A stretch of DNA of 24,241 nucleotides from Candidatus Hodarchaeota archaeon (GCA_016840305.1 JAEOSP010000185.1:1-24241), one strand, 5' to 3'; positions 7,926-16,342 are shown, counted from the stretch's first letter. The notes: generated from the letters alone by a model not told the origin. Made by a program: numbers and translations.

Positions 7926-9704
7926 ATGACAACAAAATGGGACTTATCATTCATTTACAAAAGATGCGATGATCCTCAAATTGAAAAAGACTTGGAATTT
8001 GCGGAAAAAACAGCTGAAAAATTATCAACCGAGTATAAAGGGAAGATACAGAAAGGAAATCTTTCTAGCTTAGAGTTGAACGACCTGTTACAACAAATGG
8101 AAGAAGTAAATAGGAAAGTATCAATCACTGAGGCATATAGCTTCCTTCTTTTCTCCCAAGAAACAACTAATGATACTTTTAAAGCACTATACAGCCGAAT
8201 GCAACAGAAAAGCGTAGAGATTTCAAATAAACTGCTTTGGGCTCGGTTAGAGATTAGTAAGATGGATGATGAGGTAGCAAATCGTTATCTTGAAGATTCT
8301 ACATTGAGTAATTACCATCATTTAATTCAAGTTGAAAGATTGAAAAAAGCCTATCTCCTCTCTGAATCTGAGGAACAAATCTTGTCACAGAAGAATCTTG
8401 TTGGTGCTTCAGCATGGAAGAATTTCTATAATGAATTCACTGCTGCATTTAAATATGATGTAGAAATTGAAGGAGAGGTTAAAACCTACTCACCCGGAGA
8501 AATCCAACCATTATTTCGTGATCCTAGGCCAGAAGTTCGGAAAGCTGTGTTCAAAGTATATTATAAGAAATATGCAGATAATCAGATTCCCATCGCTCAT
8601 AGCTTCAATAATATATGGAAGAATCATAGCCAAAATATCAAACTTCGAAACTATCCCGCTATGATGACAATTGCTCATATTCGGAACGAGGTTGAAGAGG
8701 AAATTGTAACAACTATGATGAATGTGATTAAGAAGAATTACTCCCTTGTTCAAGAATATTATAAGACAAAGGCTAAGGCTATGGGAAAAGGAGATCAAAT
8801 AGAAGGATCAGATCTATACGCTCCGTTAGGAAAGGATATTAAATACTCATGGGAGGAAGCAAAGCAGATGGTACTTGAATCTTTTGAAGAATTCGATTCA
8901 GAAATTGGCAATATGGCGAAAATTTTCTTTGATCGTAATTTAATTGATTCTGAGGTTCGTAAAACAAAAATGACAGGAGCTTATTGTTATGGTATGGATC
9001 CAAGCCTTGATCCAGTCATTCACATGAGCTTTAATGGTACAGCAGATTCTGTAAGTACGTTAGCACATGAGATGGGTCATGGTCTTCATGATATGTTTTC
9101 GGGAAAGAAACAAACCGTATTCAATTACAGTCCGCCTCTAGTGATTGCTGAGACAGCGTCTGTTTTTGGTGAGCAGATACTAATTGACAAAATGCTCAAA
9201 AGTCTTCCTGATGGCGAATCGAAACTAAAAATGCTGGCCAGTCAGCTGGAAGATGCTATTTTAACTATTTCCCGTCAAACAATGTATGTTTTTTGGGAAA
9301 AAGAATGTCATGAAGCTGGTAAAAACTTATCAGCACAGGATATGTGTGATATTTGGGATAAACACGCAAAAGAAGCATATGGTGATGCGGTTGCATTTTT
9401 ACCTGAACAATCATGGAATTGGTCAACAATCCCTCACTTCTTGGATCCACGTATCTTTTACTGTTATGCATACTCATTCGGTATGTTATTTGTTCTAGGA
9501 CTTTACCAAAAGTATCTCAAAGAAGGAGATTCTTTTATTCCTAAATTCAAGAATATTCTTGAAGCAGGTGGTTCTCAATTTCCTGTTAAATTAGCTGATT
9601 CATTAGATCTAGATATTAGAAGAGAGGAATTTTGGCAGGCCGGATTTGATTATCTAAACGGGTTATTAAACGAATTTAAAAGGTCAGTTGATAAAATGCA
9701 ATGA
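7926..9704 (+). CDS. pepF: Oligoendopeptidase F (M3 family metallopeptidase)
   Basis: A cytosolic zinc peptidase of family M3B that cleaves short peptides, typically completing breakdown of proteasome or extracellular peptides. The zinc motif H381-E-x-x-H385 (HEMGH) is followed by the third ligand E409 in IAETAS. The N-terminal helical domain begins TTKWDLSFIY, the usual opening of this family, and the C-terminal SFGMLFVLGLYQKY helix is also typical. Length (592 residues) is normal. I chose ATG 7926; the AGGA at 7911-7914 is 11 bases upstream. A GTG at 7917 in the same frame would add three residues but leave almost no spacing. The stop codon at 9702-9704 abuts the next gene, implying one transcript with the amidohydrolase and a shared role in peptide or amino-acid catabolism. 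Confidence 0.93.
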   Translation: MTTKWDLSFIYKRCDDPQIEKDLEFAEKTAEKLSTEYKGKIQKGNLSSLELNDLLQQMEEVNRKVSITEAYSFLLFSQETTNDTFKALYSRMQQKSVEISNKLLWARLEISKMDDEVANRYLEDSTLSNYHHLIQVERLKKAYLLSESEEQILSQKNLVGASAWKNFYNEFTAAFKYDVEIEGEVKTYSPGEIQPLFRDPRPEVRKAVFKVYYKKYADNQIPIAHSFNNIWKNHSQNIKLRNYPAMMTIAHIRNEVEEEIVTTMMNVIKKNYSLVQEYYKTKAKAMGKGDQIEGSDLYAPLGKDIKYSWEEAKQMVLESFEEFDSEIGNMAKIFFDRNLIDSEVRKTKMTGAYCYGMDPSLDPVIHMSFNGTADSVSTLAHEMGHGLHDMFSGKKQTVFNYSPPLVIAETASVFGEQILIDKMLKSLPDGESKLKMLASQLEDAILTISRQTMYVFWEKECHEAGKNLSAQDMCDIWDKHAKEAYGDAVAFLPEQSWNWSTIPHFLDPRIFYCYAYSFGMLFVLGLYQKYLKEGDSFIPKFKNILEAGGSQFPVKLADSLDLDIRREEFWQAGFDYLNGLLNEFKRSVDKMQ

Positions 9705-9727
9705 ATGATATCTTTCGATTATAAAAT

Positions 9728-9732
9728 GGTGG
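9728..9732 (+). promoter_or_regulatory. Ribosome binding site deciding the amidohydrolase start
   Basis: GGTGG lies five bases before the ATG at 9738. This favours that start over an in-frame ATG at 9705, which immediately follows the oligoendopeptidase stop and has no such site. Confidence 0.5.
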
Positions 9733-9737
9733 AAAAA

Positions 9738-10940
9738 ATGAAAGCAATTATTAATGGAACAATTCTTTGTCCGACACAAGGACTGGTAGAAAACGCAGTA
9801 GTTCTTTTCGATGAAGAAAAGATACATTCAGTAGGTACAGAAAATTTAAGCATTCCTCAAGATGCAATTATCATTGATGCAAAAGGAAAGTTTATTGTAC
9901 CTGGTTATATTGACCCTCATTGTCATCAAGGGGTATTTGATGGTAGTAGTGGATGGGCTGGTTCAGATGGTAATGAAATGACTGATCCTGTGACTCCTCA
10001 TGTTCGAGGTATTGATGCATTCAATCCAGACGAGCCTTCCCTGAAGGAAGTTCTTCATGGGGGTGTAACATGCATTAACACAGGCCCAGGGTCTGGTAAC
10101 GTTATTTCTGGGCAAACTTTGATCATAAAACCTCTGGGTGCTCATATCGTTGATGAAATGATTGTAAAAGCACCTGCAGCCTTGAAAGTTGCCTTGGGTG
10201 AAAATCCCAAAAGAGTCCACGGCCAACAGAACAAAAGGATGCCAATGACTCGTATGGGAGTTGCTGCTCTCCTAAGAAACGCCTTCACTGATGCTCAGAA
10301 TTATATCGAAGCATGGAAGGCTTATAACAGAAAATTGGAGCAGGCAGAAAAAGACGAAAAGCCTTTACCAGCTCCTCCAAAGCGTGACTTAAAATTGGAT
10401 ATTTTGACTATGGTGCTTCGTAATGAGATTCCTATACATGCTCATTGTCATAGAGCTGATGATATCGTCACCATCATACGTATCGCGGAGGAATTTAGTG
10501 TTCAACTTGTTTTAATACATGCTACCGATTCCGCTGATATTGCTGATTTCATTGCTCAACGTAAAATTCCTGCAATTTATGGTCCAACTCTCCTGTGGGT
10601 AAGTAAACCAGAAACAAAACGTAGATCATTTAATACTGTTGTAAAATTAGTTAGATCTGGTGTAAAAGTTGCTTTACAAACAGACTCCTTAACTCCAATG
10701 AATTTCTTCCCTCTACTACCCATGCTTGTTAAGAAAGCTGGATTATCAGAAACAGAGGCTCTTAGATGTGTTACACTAAACCCAGCAGAAATCTTAGGAA
10801 TAGATAACAAGGTTGGTTCCTTAGAAGCTGGAAAAGATGCTGATATCGTAATTTGGAGTGGTAATCCTTTTGATTTCTATAGTGATGTTGAGAAGGTATT
10901 CATAAATGGTAAAGAAGTAAAATTGGAATCGAAAAATTGA
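9738..10940 (+). CDS. Amidohydrolase (imidazolonepropionase-like family)
   Basis: A 400-residue metal-dependent hydrolase of the amidohydrolase (urease-like TIM barrel) superfamily. It starts with the small N-terminal beta domain typical of the family (MKAIINGTILCP, with D-A-K-G-K-F-I-V-P-G-Y-I-D preceding the metal site). Metal ligands visible are HCH in DPHCHQGVF, a second cluster HAHCHRADD, a later IHATDSAD histidine and the catalytic Asp in LQTDSLTP. The C-terminal LNPAEILGI and GKDADIVIWSGNP are classic. The family hydrolyses C-N bonds in cyclic amides or N-acyl amino acids; the exact substrate is unclear. Translation could also begin at ATG 9705, adding 11 residues. It is immediately downstream of the oligoendopeptidase, consistent with a peptide/amino-acid salvage role. 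Confidence 0.88.
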   Translation: MKAIINGTILCPTQGLVENAVVLFDEEKIHSVGTENLSIPQDAIIIDAKGKFIVPGYIDPHCHQGVFDGSSGWAGSDGNEMTDPVTPHVRGIDAFNPDEPSLKEVLHGGVTCINTGPGSGNVISGQTLIIKPLGAHIVDEMIVKAPAALKVALGENPKRVHGQQNKRMPMTRMGVAALLRNAFTDAQNYIEAWKAYNRKLEQAEKDEKPLPAPPKRDLKLDILTMVLRNEIPIHAHCHRADDIVTIIRIAEEFSVQLVLIHATDSADIADFIAQRKIPAIYGPTLLWVSKPETKRRSFNTVVKLVRSGVKVALQTDSLTPMNFFPLLPMLVKKAGLSETEALRCVTLNPAEILGIDNKVGSLEAGKDADIVIWSGNPFDFYSDVEKVFINGKEVKLESKN

Positions 10941-11061
10941 TCGATTTGCCCTACTTCTACTAACATTCTTTTCTCATGGAGATAAGCCACCTAATTGTAC
11001 TCCAATCGTTAGCTTTTTCAGATAATATAGAACCTTGATAATCGTAGGATTATTGAGATCT

Positions 11062-14000
11062 ATGAGTTTTACAGAGAATACTGATAAAGAGAGGACATCT
11101 TTTGGGAAAATCCCATTTCTCTGGAAGAAAAAAATCAATAATTATTTCCAAGAATCACCTGACAAAGCGATAGCAACATTTTTTGAAAATTTTCGTCTTA
11201 ACAATGAACCTAAACAGATGATTTATGGTTTGGAAATATCTCTACCCCAAAGTATGAGTTATATAATCACGTTCATAGATAATCTTAATCTAGATGAGTT
11301 TACCCGTATCTTGCAATTGTTCAATTCTTCTGTATTCTTAGAAAATATTCTAAGATTAGATTCATATCATCAAGGAAAACTTCTTGTGAAAATTTCAGAG
11401 TATTGGCCAAGGTATAATCCTAAAATTATTAAAAAGATCATTAGCCAAATTGAACCCTCCCTCTCGTCGAAAATCTATCAGATGATAACATCTGAATATC
11501 CTGAATTAGTTGATTTGCTTTCTCTTTGGTTAGAGCAAGATATAAGAGTGTTATATTTACTAATTGATTTCTATCTCAAAGATCCCACAGAACTCGTGAT
11601 TCCAATATTTCACCACACCTCAAATGACCGCTTAATTGATGCATGCAAATCAAGAAACCTTCCTAGCACAATTCCTGTGTCGAAAATTGAAATATTCTTA
11701 AAATTATTTACTAAATCATCTGAAGAAATAGCGTATCTTATCACAGGATTCAGTAATTGCCCTGGAAAATCACAAAAAATTTTCATTGGATGGTTAATGG
11801 AGCAATCGTTATCTATTACAAATTTTATAAATTCTATCCCAATGAAACAAACACCTAATGACATTAATATAATTGTTTCTTATTTCAAGAGTATTTTATC
11901 TCATAGAAAGGATCTAGACCTTGAATTACTAAAAGAATTGATATTTGTTCCTTTCAACGTCTTAGCATCAACTTTTTTGAAAGAATTAGATTCACAAGGA
12001 ACAAAAACAGGTATTGAATATCTGTTTGATTTGATCAAAATCCTGGATAATGATCTTGATGTTCCTCAGAATTTCTTGACCCAAGAGTTTCAAACCTACA
12101 TTAATCAAGACAGAGAACGTGTAATTTCAACCTATTTCACAAGTAATAATCTTACTCTACAAAAAATATTGATTCAAGGAATTAAATCAAACAAAATTCA
12201 ATATTGGAAGCAGCTTATAGACTTAATGGTTAAATATAAGTATTATAAAAAGAAAGAACAGCAATTACAACTATTCTCTGGATTTGAAGAAAAAACAAAA
12301 AATAAAATCAGTGAGTATCTGGTTAAGAAGTCATATTTACTCTTTTTCATTGATTTATTTCAGGATCCTGGCTTCTTCAAGCCAATTCTCATTACAATAA
12401 ATCCAATTGAACCAAAGATTATCATACTGCTAAGAAATTTTCTACAAAAATACATTCATGAGAACTTTGAAGAAATAACTTTGCTAGGTGAGAAAATTAC
12501 ATATTCAAAGGCTGAGATTGCTGGTACACTAACGAAGAGTGAGCTTATAAAGCTAATAGCACATATAGAATTTAGTAAAACGCTTCTTCAACCTTGGGAA
12601 GAGATCTTACTTTCTCGTTATGAAGATAGTTTACCTTACCTCTTAGAGCAACTCGAGGTAAAAACAAAAAAAAGCAAAGAGCCAGTTATTGGAGTAATCA
12701 AAAAAATTATCGATATCGAATGTATTCAGTTCTGGAAGTACATTGGGAAAGTTCCTCCAAAGAAAATGGCCAAATATGATCAAGTCTGTATTTATGCTAT
12801 TGAAAAGTCCATTCATTATCTGGGGGACATTATAACTATACTCCCAAATGGAAACATAAGCCATATTGCGAAAAAAATAGTTCCCAAGTTTTCTTCTGAG
12901 GGTAGAAAGATGATCTACTCCCTTTTATCAATCTCAGATTCCAGAATTCTTGATAACACCAAAACGTATGAACTAATTGCCGCTATTATTAAATTAAATC
13001 CTGAAAAATTTGTATATATAACATTACTTAGACTAACTAAAATGATTTCGATTCATGACTTAGATACCTTTACTAAGCGGCTATTCGACCTGTTAATTAA
13101 TTCATATACTCTGCAAGTCTTTTCTGAAATAGACTCCCATAATTTAAATTTATTAACAATACTTATTGGGAAATATGTGACAGAAATATCTGATAGAAGA
13201 TTCTTTGTTATACTGCAGAAGTTAGTTCCTACATTAAGCACAGACTGCTTACGTCCAATTTTAGTGAATCAGACTATTCATCGTTTAAGGATGCAATCAG
13301 GTAATTTTTCAGTGTTAGATAAATTGCTACCACTAGAGGAAACTAAGGCATACTCAGAGGAAGGGTACTTATTTCTTACAGAGATCAGCAACCGATTAAC
13401 TGGACATTCTACAGAAAATGATATTAAATTATTTGCTTATCTTAAAAATCTGCAATCACCTGTTCAAAAACCTTTTCTTGAAGCATATTTTGATAAAATA
13501 TCGCAAGGGACATTGGAACGACTTCTAAACGACCCTAATCTCGATATTACAGGAAAGTATACGGTGCCTGCAATTACAAAACGGTTCATAAAACATCCAC
13601 CCAGGGATCCAGAAAAGTATTTTATGAAGATGTATCTACAAACTAAACGCAAAGAAATAAAAAAAGCTGTTCTACCACTTCTAGGAGAATATTGTTCATG
13701 GATCAATCTACCATTTCTGTTGGAATTACCAGAAAAAAGAGAATATAAGCAAGTATATAATGATGCACTAAATAGGTTCGCTCAACGCTTCAATATTGCC
13801 TCTTCTCAGACTCTTATTAAAATATGGAGTTCAGGACTTAAGGATATTTATAACCAAACATCCTTACAAGGAACAACCTCATCCCACCAATCGAAATCAT
13901 ACCAATCCCAATGTCCAAAGTGTGGCAATCCAATCCTAGAAAACCAAAAAAGCTGTGGTTTCTGTCCACAACGATTTACTTGTGCCATCTGTCTAAAAAG

Positions 14001-14175
14001 TGTTGTAACAACTAAAGATACTGATCTTGTCGAATGTCCTCAATGTACAAACCTATTTCACCGGCATCATCTTTCCGCCAGTGTAAAGATGAAACCAGAA
14101 TGTCCAATTTGTCATATTCAACTCACATTACGAGATGTTTCAAACTTATCTCGTTTTCAGTTTTTTTTCCAATAA
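11062..14175 (+). CDS. Giant alpha-solenoid protein with C-terminal zinc ribbon and RING/PHD-like domain
   Basis: A 1037-residue protein. About residues 20-930 are almost entirely amphipathic helices separated by short turns, rich in Leu/Ile/Lys, the look of HEAT/ARM-type or clathrin-like solenoids; no enzyme motif is seen. A Ser/Thr/Gln-rich linker (about 930-950) leads to two zinc modules. The first is a ribbon C951-x2-C954 ... C965-x2-C968. The second is a cross-brace C974-x2-C977-x14-C992-x2-C995-x4-H1000-x2-H1003-x10-C1014-x2-C1017. That spacing resembles PHD/RING-CH more than classical RING-H2. No membrane segment or signal peptide is present. ATG 11062 is chosen over an upstream TTG at 11035. 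It follows the amidohydrolase by 121 bp. Solenoid plus C-terminal RING recalls eukaryotic Vps8/11/18/41 and Listerin; this is an architectural analogy, not shown homology. Confidence 0.84.
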   Translation: MSFTENTDKERTSFGKIPFLWKKKINNYFQESPDKAIATFFENFRLNNEPKQMIYGLEISLPQSMSYIITFIDNLNLDEFTRILQLFNSSVFLENILRLDSYHQGKLLVKISEYWPRYNPKIIKKIISQIEPSLSSKIYQMITSEYPELVDLLSLWLEQDIRVLYLLIDFYLKDPTELVIPIFHHTSNDRLIDACKSRNLPSTIPVSKIEIFLKLFTKSSEEIAYLITGFSNCPGKSQKIFIGWLMEQSLSITNFINSIPMKQTPNDINIIVSYFKSILSHRKDLDLELLKELIFVPFNVLASTFLKELDSQGTKTGIEYLFDLIKILDNDLDVPQNFLTQEFQTYINQDRERVISTYFTSNNLTLQKILIQGIKSNKIQYWKQLIDLMVKYKYYKKKEQQLQLFSGFEEKTKNKISEYLVKKSYLLFFIDLFQDPGFFKPILITINPIEPKIIILLRNFLQKYIHENFEEITLLGEKITYSKAEIAGTLTKSELIKLIAHIEFSKTLLQPWEEILLSRYEDSLPYLLEQLEVKTKKSKEPVIGVIKKIIDIECIQFWKYIGKVPPKKMAKYDQVCIYAIEKSIHYLGDIITILPNGNISHIAKKIVPKFSSEGRKMIYSLLSISDSRILDNTKTYELIAAIIKLNPEKFVYITLLRLTKMISIHDLDTFTKRLFDLLINSYTLQVFSEIDSHNLNLLTILIGKYVTEISDRRFFVILQKLVPTLSTDCLRPILVNQTIHRLRMQSGNFSVLDKLLPLEETKAYSEEGYLFLTEISNRLTGHSTENDIKLFAYLKNLQSPVQKPFLEAYFDKISQGTLERLLNDPNLDITGKYTVPAITKRFIKHPPRDPEKYFMKMYLQTKRKEIKKAVLPLLGEYCSWINLPFLLELPEKREYKQVYNDALNRFAQRFNIASSQTLIKIWSSGLKDIYNQTSLQGTTSSHQSKSYQSQCPKCGNPILENQKSCGFCPQRFTCAICLKSVVTTKDTDLVECPQCTNLFHRHHLSASVKMKPECPICHIQLTLRDVSNLSRFQFFFQ

Positions 14176-14240
14176 TTATCGGGAGAGACAAATATCCCTG
14201 GAAAAACTAAAGAAACCAAGTTCACAAATTTATATTTATT

Positions 14241-14372
14241 ATGTTAAATGACAACAACAAATTGAGATTAGTTGGATTCTTGTTTCTTCTTTCAATTATG
14301 ATATATCCATTTGAAACTGCTGCTTTTTTCACTGGTTATGGCAATTATTGTCAAAAAAAAGAGAGAAAATAG
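14241..14372 (+). CDS. Possible small single-pass membrane peptide
   Basis: A 43-codon frame from ATG 14241 to TAG 14370-14372 in the gap after the RING-solenoid gene. It encodes a short polar start (MLNDNNKLR), one hydrophobic span (LVGFLFLLSIMIYPF, residues 10-24) and a basic tail ending QKKERK, an arrangement that fits the positive-inside rule for a small membrane peptide. No Shine-Dalgarno site is visible; the sequence just upstream is a T/A-rich TTTATATTTATT. In AT-rich DNA a frame of this length can occur by chance, so the call is tentative. Family unknown. Confidence 0.28.
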   Translation: MLNDNNKLRLVGFLFLLSIMIYPFETAAFFTGYGNYCQKKERK

Positions 14373-14409
14373 AAAAATATTATTCAAATATAATAATTGA
14401 ATATGAAAC

Positions 14410-14877
14410 CTATCCGCCAGGAGATCCATGCGAAATAGAATCTTTCCATGTAAGATCCCATAGATCCTGTTCTGTTAGAGTTTCTTTTTCTACAATCATT
14501 TTGTGAATTCGTTTCAGAAGGGTATGATGACGAATTTCATCACTAAGAATGTATTTTATTACCAAGATTTCTTTTTCATCTTCAATCGTCTTCAATAACT
14601 CCGTGTATGTATCGATAGCTTGCTGTTCCAAACGAATATGTTCCTCAAGATTAGTTTTCAGTTGATCAGTAACTTTTTCATCAATTAAAGGGTTGGATCC
14701 TTCCAATCCAGCAAGAAGGGATGATAAAAGTGAAGCATGTTTTGTGGAATCGCTAGCAATTCCTAAAATAAGTTCTTTAACCATCTTATTCTTGAGATCC
14801 TTAACTGCATTGTGTGCAGCTTCAACAATCTCTTTTTCCAATTTGATTTGTTTCTTAAAAAATTCAGCTTGATCCAT
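14410..14877 (-). CDS. Ferritin-like / rubrerythrin-like four-helix protein
   Basis: A 155-residue protein with four predicted helices in the ferritin-like arrangement. Candidate di-iron ligands are E14 or E19 in helix 1, D43/H47 in helix 2 (ASDSTKHASL), E79 or E84 in helix 3 (LEEHIRLEQQAIDTY) and E114-x-x-H117 in helix 4 (SDEIRHHTLL). The helix-2 ExxH motif is altered: the Glu position is S44, with D43 next to it, so the metal site may be atypical. There is no rubredoxin domain. Likely roles are peroxide reduction, iron handling or another oxidative-stress function; catalysis is unproven. Start ATG 14877 is well supported by GGAGATG eight bases upstream on the minus strand. It is adjacent to, and not disrupted by, the TnpB element, whose outer end is about 60 bp upstream of this start. 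Confidence 0.8.
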   Translation of the reverse strand: MDQAEFFKKQIKLEKEIVEAAHNAVKDLKNKMVKELILGIASDSTKHASLLSSLLAGLEGSNPLIDEKVTDQLKTNLEEHIRLEQQAIDTYTELLKTIEDEKEILVIKYILSDEIRHHTLLKRIHKMIVEKETLTEQDLWDLTWKDSISHGSPGG

Positions 14878-14933
14878 AATTTAACATCTCCAGTATGTAG
14901 ATCATTATTATATGTTTTTTTTAAATTACCATC

Positions 14934-14937
14934 TATG
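14934..14937. repeat. Candidate target-site duplication, left copy (TATG)
   Basis: TATG directly abuts the outer end of the left inverted repeat; the same four bases directly abut the right inverted repeat at 16361-16364. A four-base match has about a 1 in 256 chance by itself, but it falls exactly at the ends of an 18-bp perfect repeat. Confidence 0.5.
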
Positions 14938-14955
14938 ACTAAATTTGTCGGACAA
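14938..14955 (+). repeat. Left terminal inverted repeat of the TnpB element (18 bp, perfect)
   Basis: ACTAAATTTGTCGGACAA; its exact reverse complement is at 16343-16360. The inner TTGTCGGACAA is itself a palindrome around one central base, so each end can also fold as a small hairpin. Confidence 0.85.
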
Positions 14956-15060
14956 CAAAAACTATGAAGCTATTGGAGTCACGACGGGAGGAGTCACAGC
15001 TCCCCTATCCGGCTGGACAGTAAAAACAGACGTTAAACTGACCTTAGGGACTACTTGACT
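14938..15060 (-). ncRNA. Candidate guide (omega/re) RNA at the 3' end of tnpB
   Basis: TnpB systems known from IS200/IS605 elements use an RNA that overlaps the tnpB 3' end and runs to the element end, with the guide read from flanking DNA. Here the tnpB stop is only 24 bp from the element end. The last coding stretch is unusually structured: the direct repeat GGAGTCAC occurs at 14975-14982 and 14990-14997, and GGGAG (14986-14990) pairs with CTCCC (15000-15004). On this model the guide would be the reverse complement of 14918-14937. The 5' boundary is a guess; no transcript evidence is available. Confidence 0.3.
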
Positions 15061-16227
15061 ATCAGCAGGTAAACGATGGCTGATATTAATGGCCGCATTA
15101 TGATCGGCATTCAGACGAAGACCGCATGAATGACAGATATATAATCCACGAAATTTTCGATTACTTTTCCTAATGATTCCACAATGACTACATTGTTGAG
15201 AAGTATACGCCTCAGATACATTGATAACGGTAATACCCACCAATTTAGCTTTATATTCTAGCATATGAAGGAGCTTATGAAAGGGAATATGCACAAACGA
15301 CTGATTAATACGTTTTCCTAAATTACAATGTTGTTTCCATCCTGGATTATAACCAATCACAAGGGTAGTAATGTTGTTTTGTAAACAATGATTGATAATC
15401 ATTCGTGAGGTTTGATGAAAGAAATTAGTTATCTTATTCGCACGTTTACGATGGAGAAATAATATTCGTTTGGTACTCTCTTGTTGATTGCATTTTTTTG
15501 CTAGGGACTTACAGTAGGCTAGTTGCTTATTGTACCATTGGTTGATGGATTTTACTACCCCGCCTTTGACGAGTAAACCGTCTGACGTAGTTACGAGGTT
15601 GGTAACACCAAGATCAATGCCAATGGCCTTTGAAGGATCTGCGTAGACAGGGAACGCTTGTACTTCCACGTTATACAATAATTCAATTATGAACCGATCA
15701 TAAAACGGCACTAATCGTGCACCCGTACAGTTTTCTGCTGTTATCGGTAGACTTCCTACAGGAAACGTCGGAAATCCCCGAACCATCAGGTTGCGGGCAA
15801 AGAGTACCTCTGTTCCTCGGATTCGGACGCGGGGTCTGGGAAAGTTTAACATATGAAGGCTGTATTTGGGTTTATAACATGGAAGACGAGGTTGTCCTTG
15901 AAATTTACTTGGATCTTTCTTCCAGGCTTTTACCGCGTTGAAATAACTTCTCCAGTTTTGTTCAATCTGTCTGAGGACCTGCTGTGGTAGATAACTATCT
16001 GAAATTTCTTTTAAAGCCAGGTACACTGGTTCATGTTTTATTTGATGATACAGGGTTGTGTATTGCAACCACTTCCCTGTATCAAAGAATTCCTGTCGTA
16101 CCTGATAAGTTGCATAATTGTACAAGTTTTTGGCTCGGGTACACAGATCCACGAATATAGGTCGGGGTTTCATCTGAATCCTGATTGTCAATTGAGGTGT
16201 GGTTTGTTTTTTGGCTCGCATTCCCAT
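14962..16227 (-). CDS. tnpB: TnpB RNA-guided nuclease (RuvC-like), rearranged catalytic site
   Basis: A 421-residue transposon-encoded TnpB protein, the family ancestral to Cas12 and Fanzor, which cuts DNA guided by an RNA from the element end. An N-terminal helical/beta domain spans about 1-195. RuvC-I carries D205 (GIDLGVTN) and RuvC-III carries D375 (NADHNAA). The zinc finger uses C346, C349, C365 and C368 (CSHCG ... CHSCG). The RuvC-II strand reads TLVIGYNPGWK: the usual Glu is G292. E339, in VSEAYTSQ, 47 residues later, sits where canonical proteins have Pro or another residue, and could supply the third acid. The C-terminal tail after residue 390 is likely constrained by an overlapping RNA. 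Start ATG 16227; an in-frame ATG at 16221 is equally possible. The frame is intact, so the protein is probably functional. Confidence 0.93.
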   Translation of the reverse strand: MGMRAKKQTTPQLTIRIQMKPRPIFVDLCTRAKNLYNYATYQVRQEFFDTGKWLQYTTLYHQIKHEPVYLALKEISDSYLPQQVLRQIEQNWRSYFNAVKAWKKDPSKFQGQPRLPCYKPKYSLHMLNFPRPRVRIRGTEVLFARNLMVRGFPTFPVGSLPITAENCTGARLVPFYDRFIIELLYNVEVQAFPVYADPSKAIGIDLGVTNLVTTSDGLLVKGGVVKSINQWYNKQLAYCKSLAKKCNQQESTKRILFLHRKRANKITNFFHQTSRMIINHCLQNNITTLVIGYNPGWKQHCNLGKRINQSFVHIPFHKLLHMLEYKAKLVGITVINVSEAYTSQQCSHCGIIRKSNRKFRGLYICHSCGLRLNADHNAAINISHRLPADSQVVPKVSLTSVFTVQPDRGAVTPPVVTPIAS

Positions 16228-16342
16228 CTAGTGCTTGTTTATTCTTCTATTTAACCTTGTACCAGAGAGAGATCACCGAAAATACCGAAAATGTCGATAA
16301 TGAACTTGTTTTTTTGTTTTCACCACAATTTTTTTTTACTAC

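Noticed and set aside
8511..8798. Minus-strand frame inside the oligoendopeptidase gene
   Set aside because: Entirely antisense to a clear M3 peptidase with matching family motifs; no independent support.
14975..14997. Two copies of GGAGTCAC as the start of a CRISPR-like array
   Set aside because: Only two short copies 15 bp apart, inside tnpB coding sequence; better explained by the repeated Val-Thr-Pro codons or guide-RNA structure.
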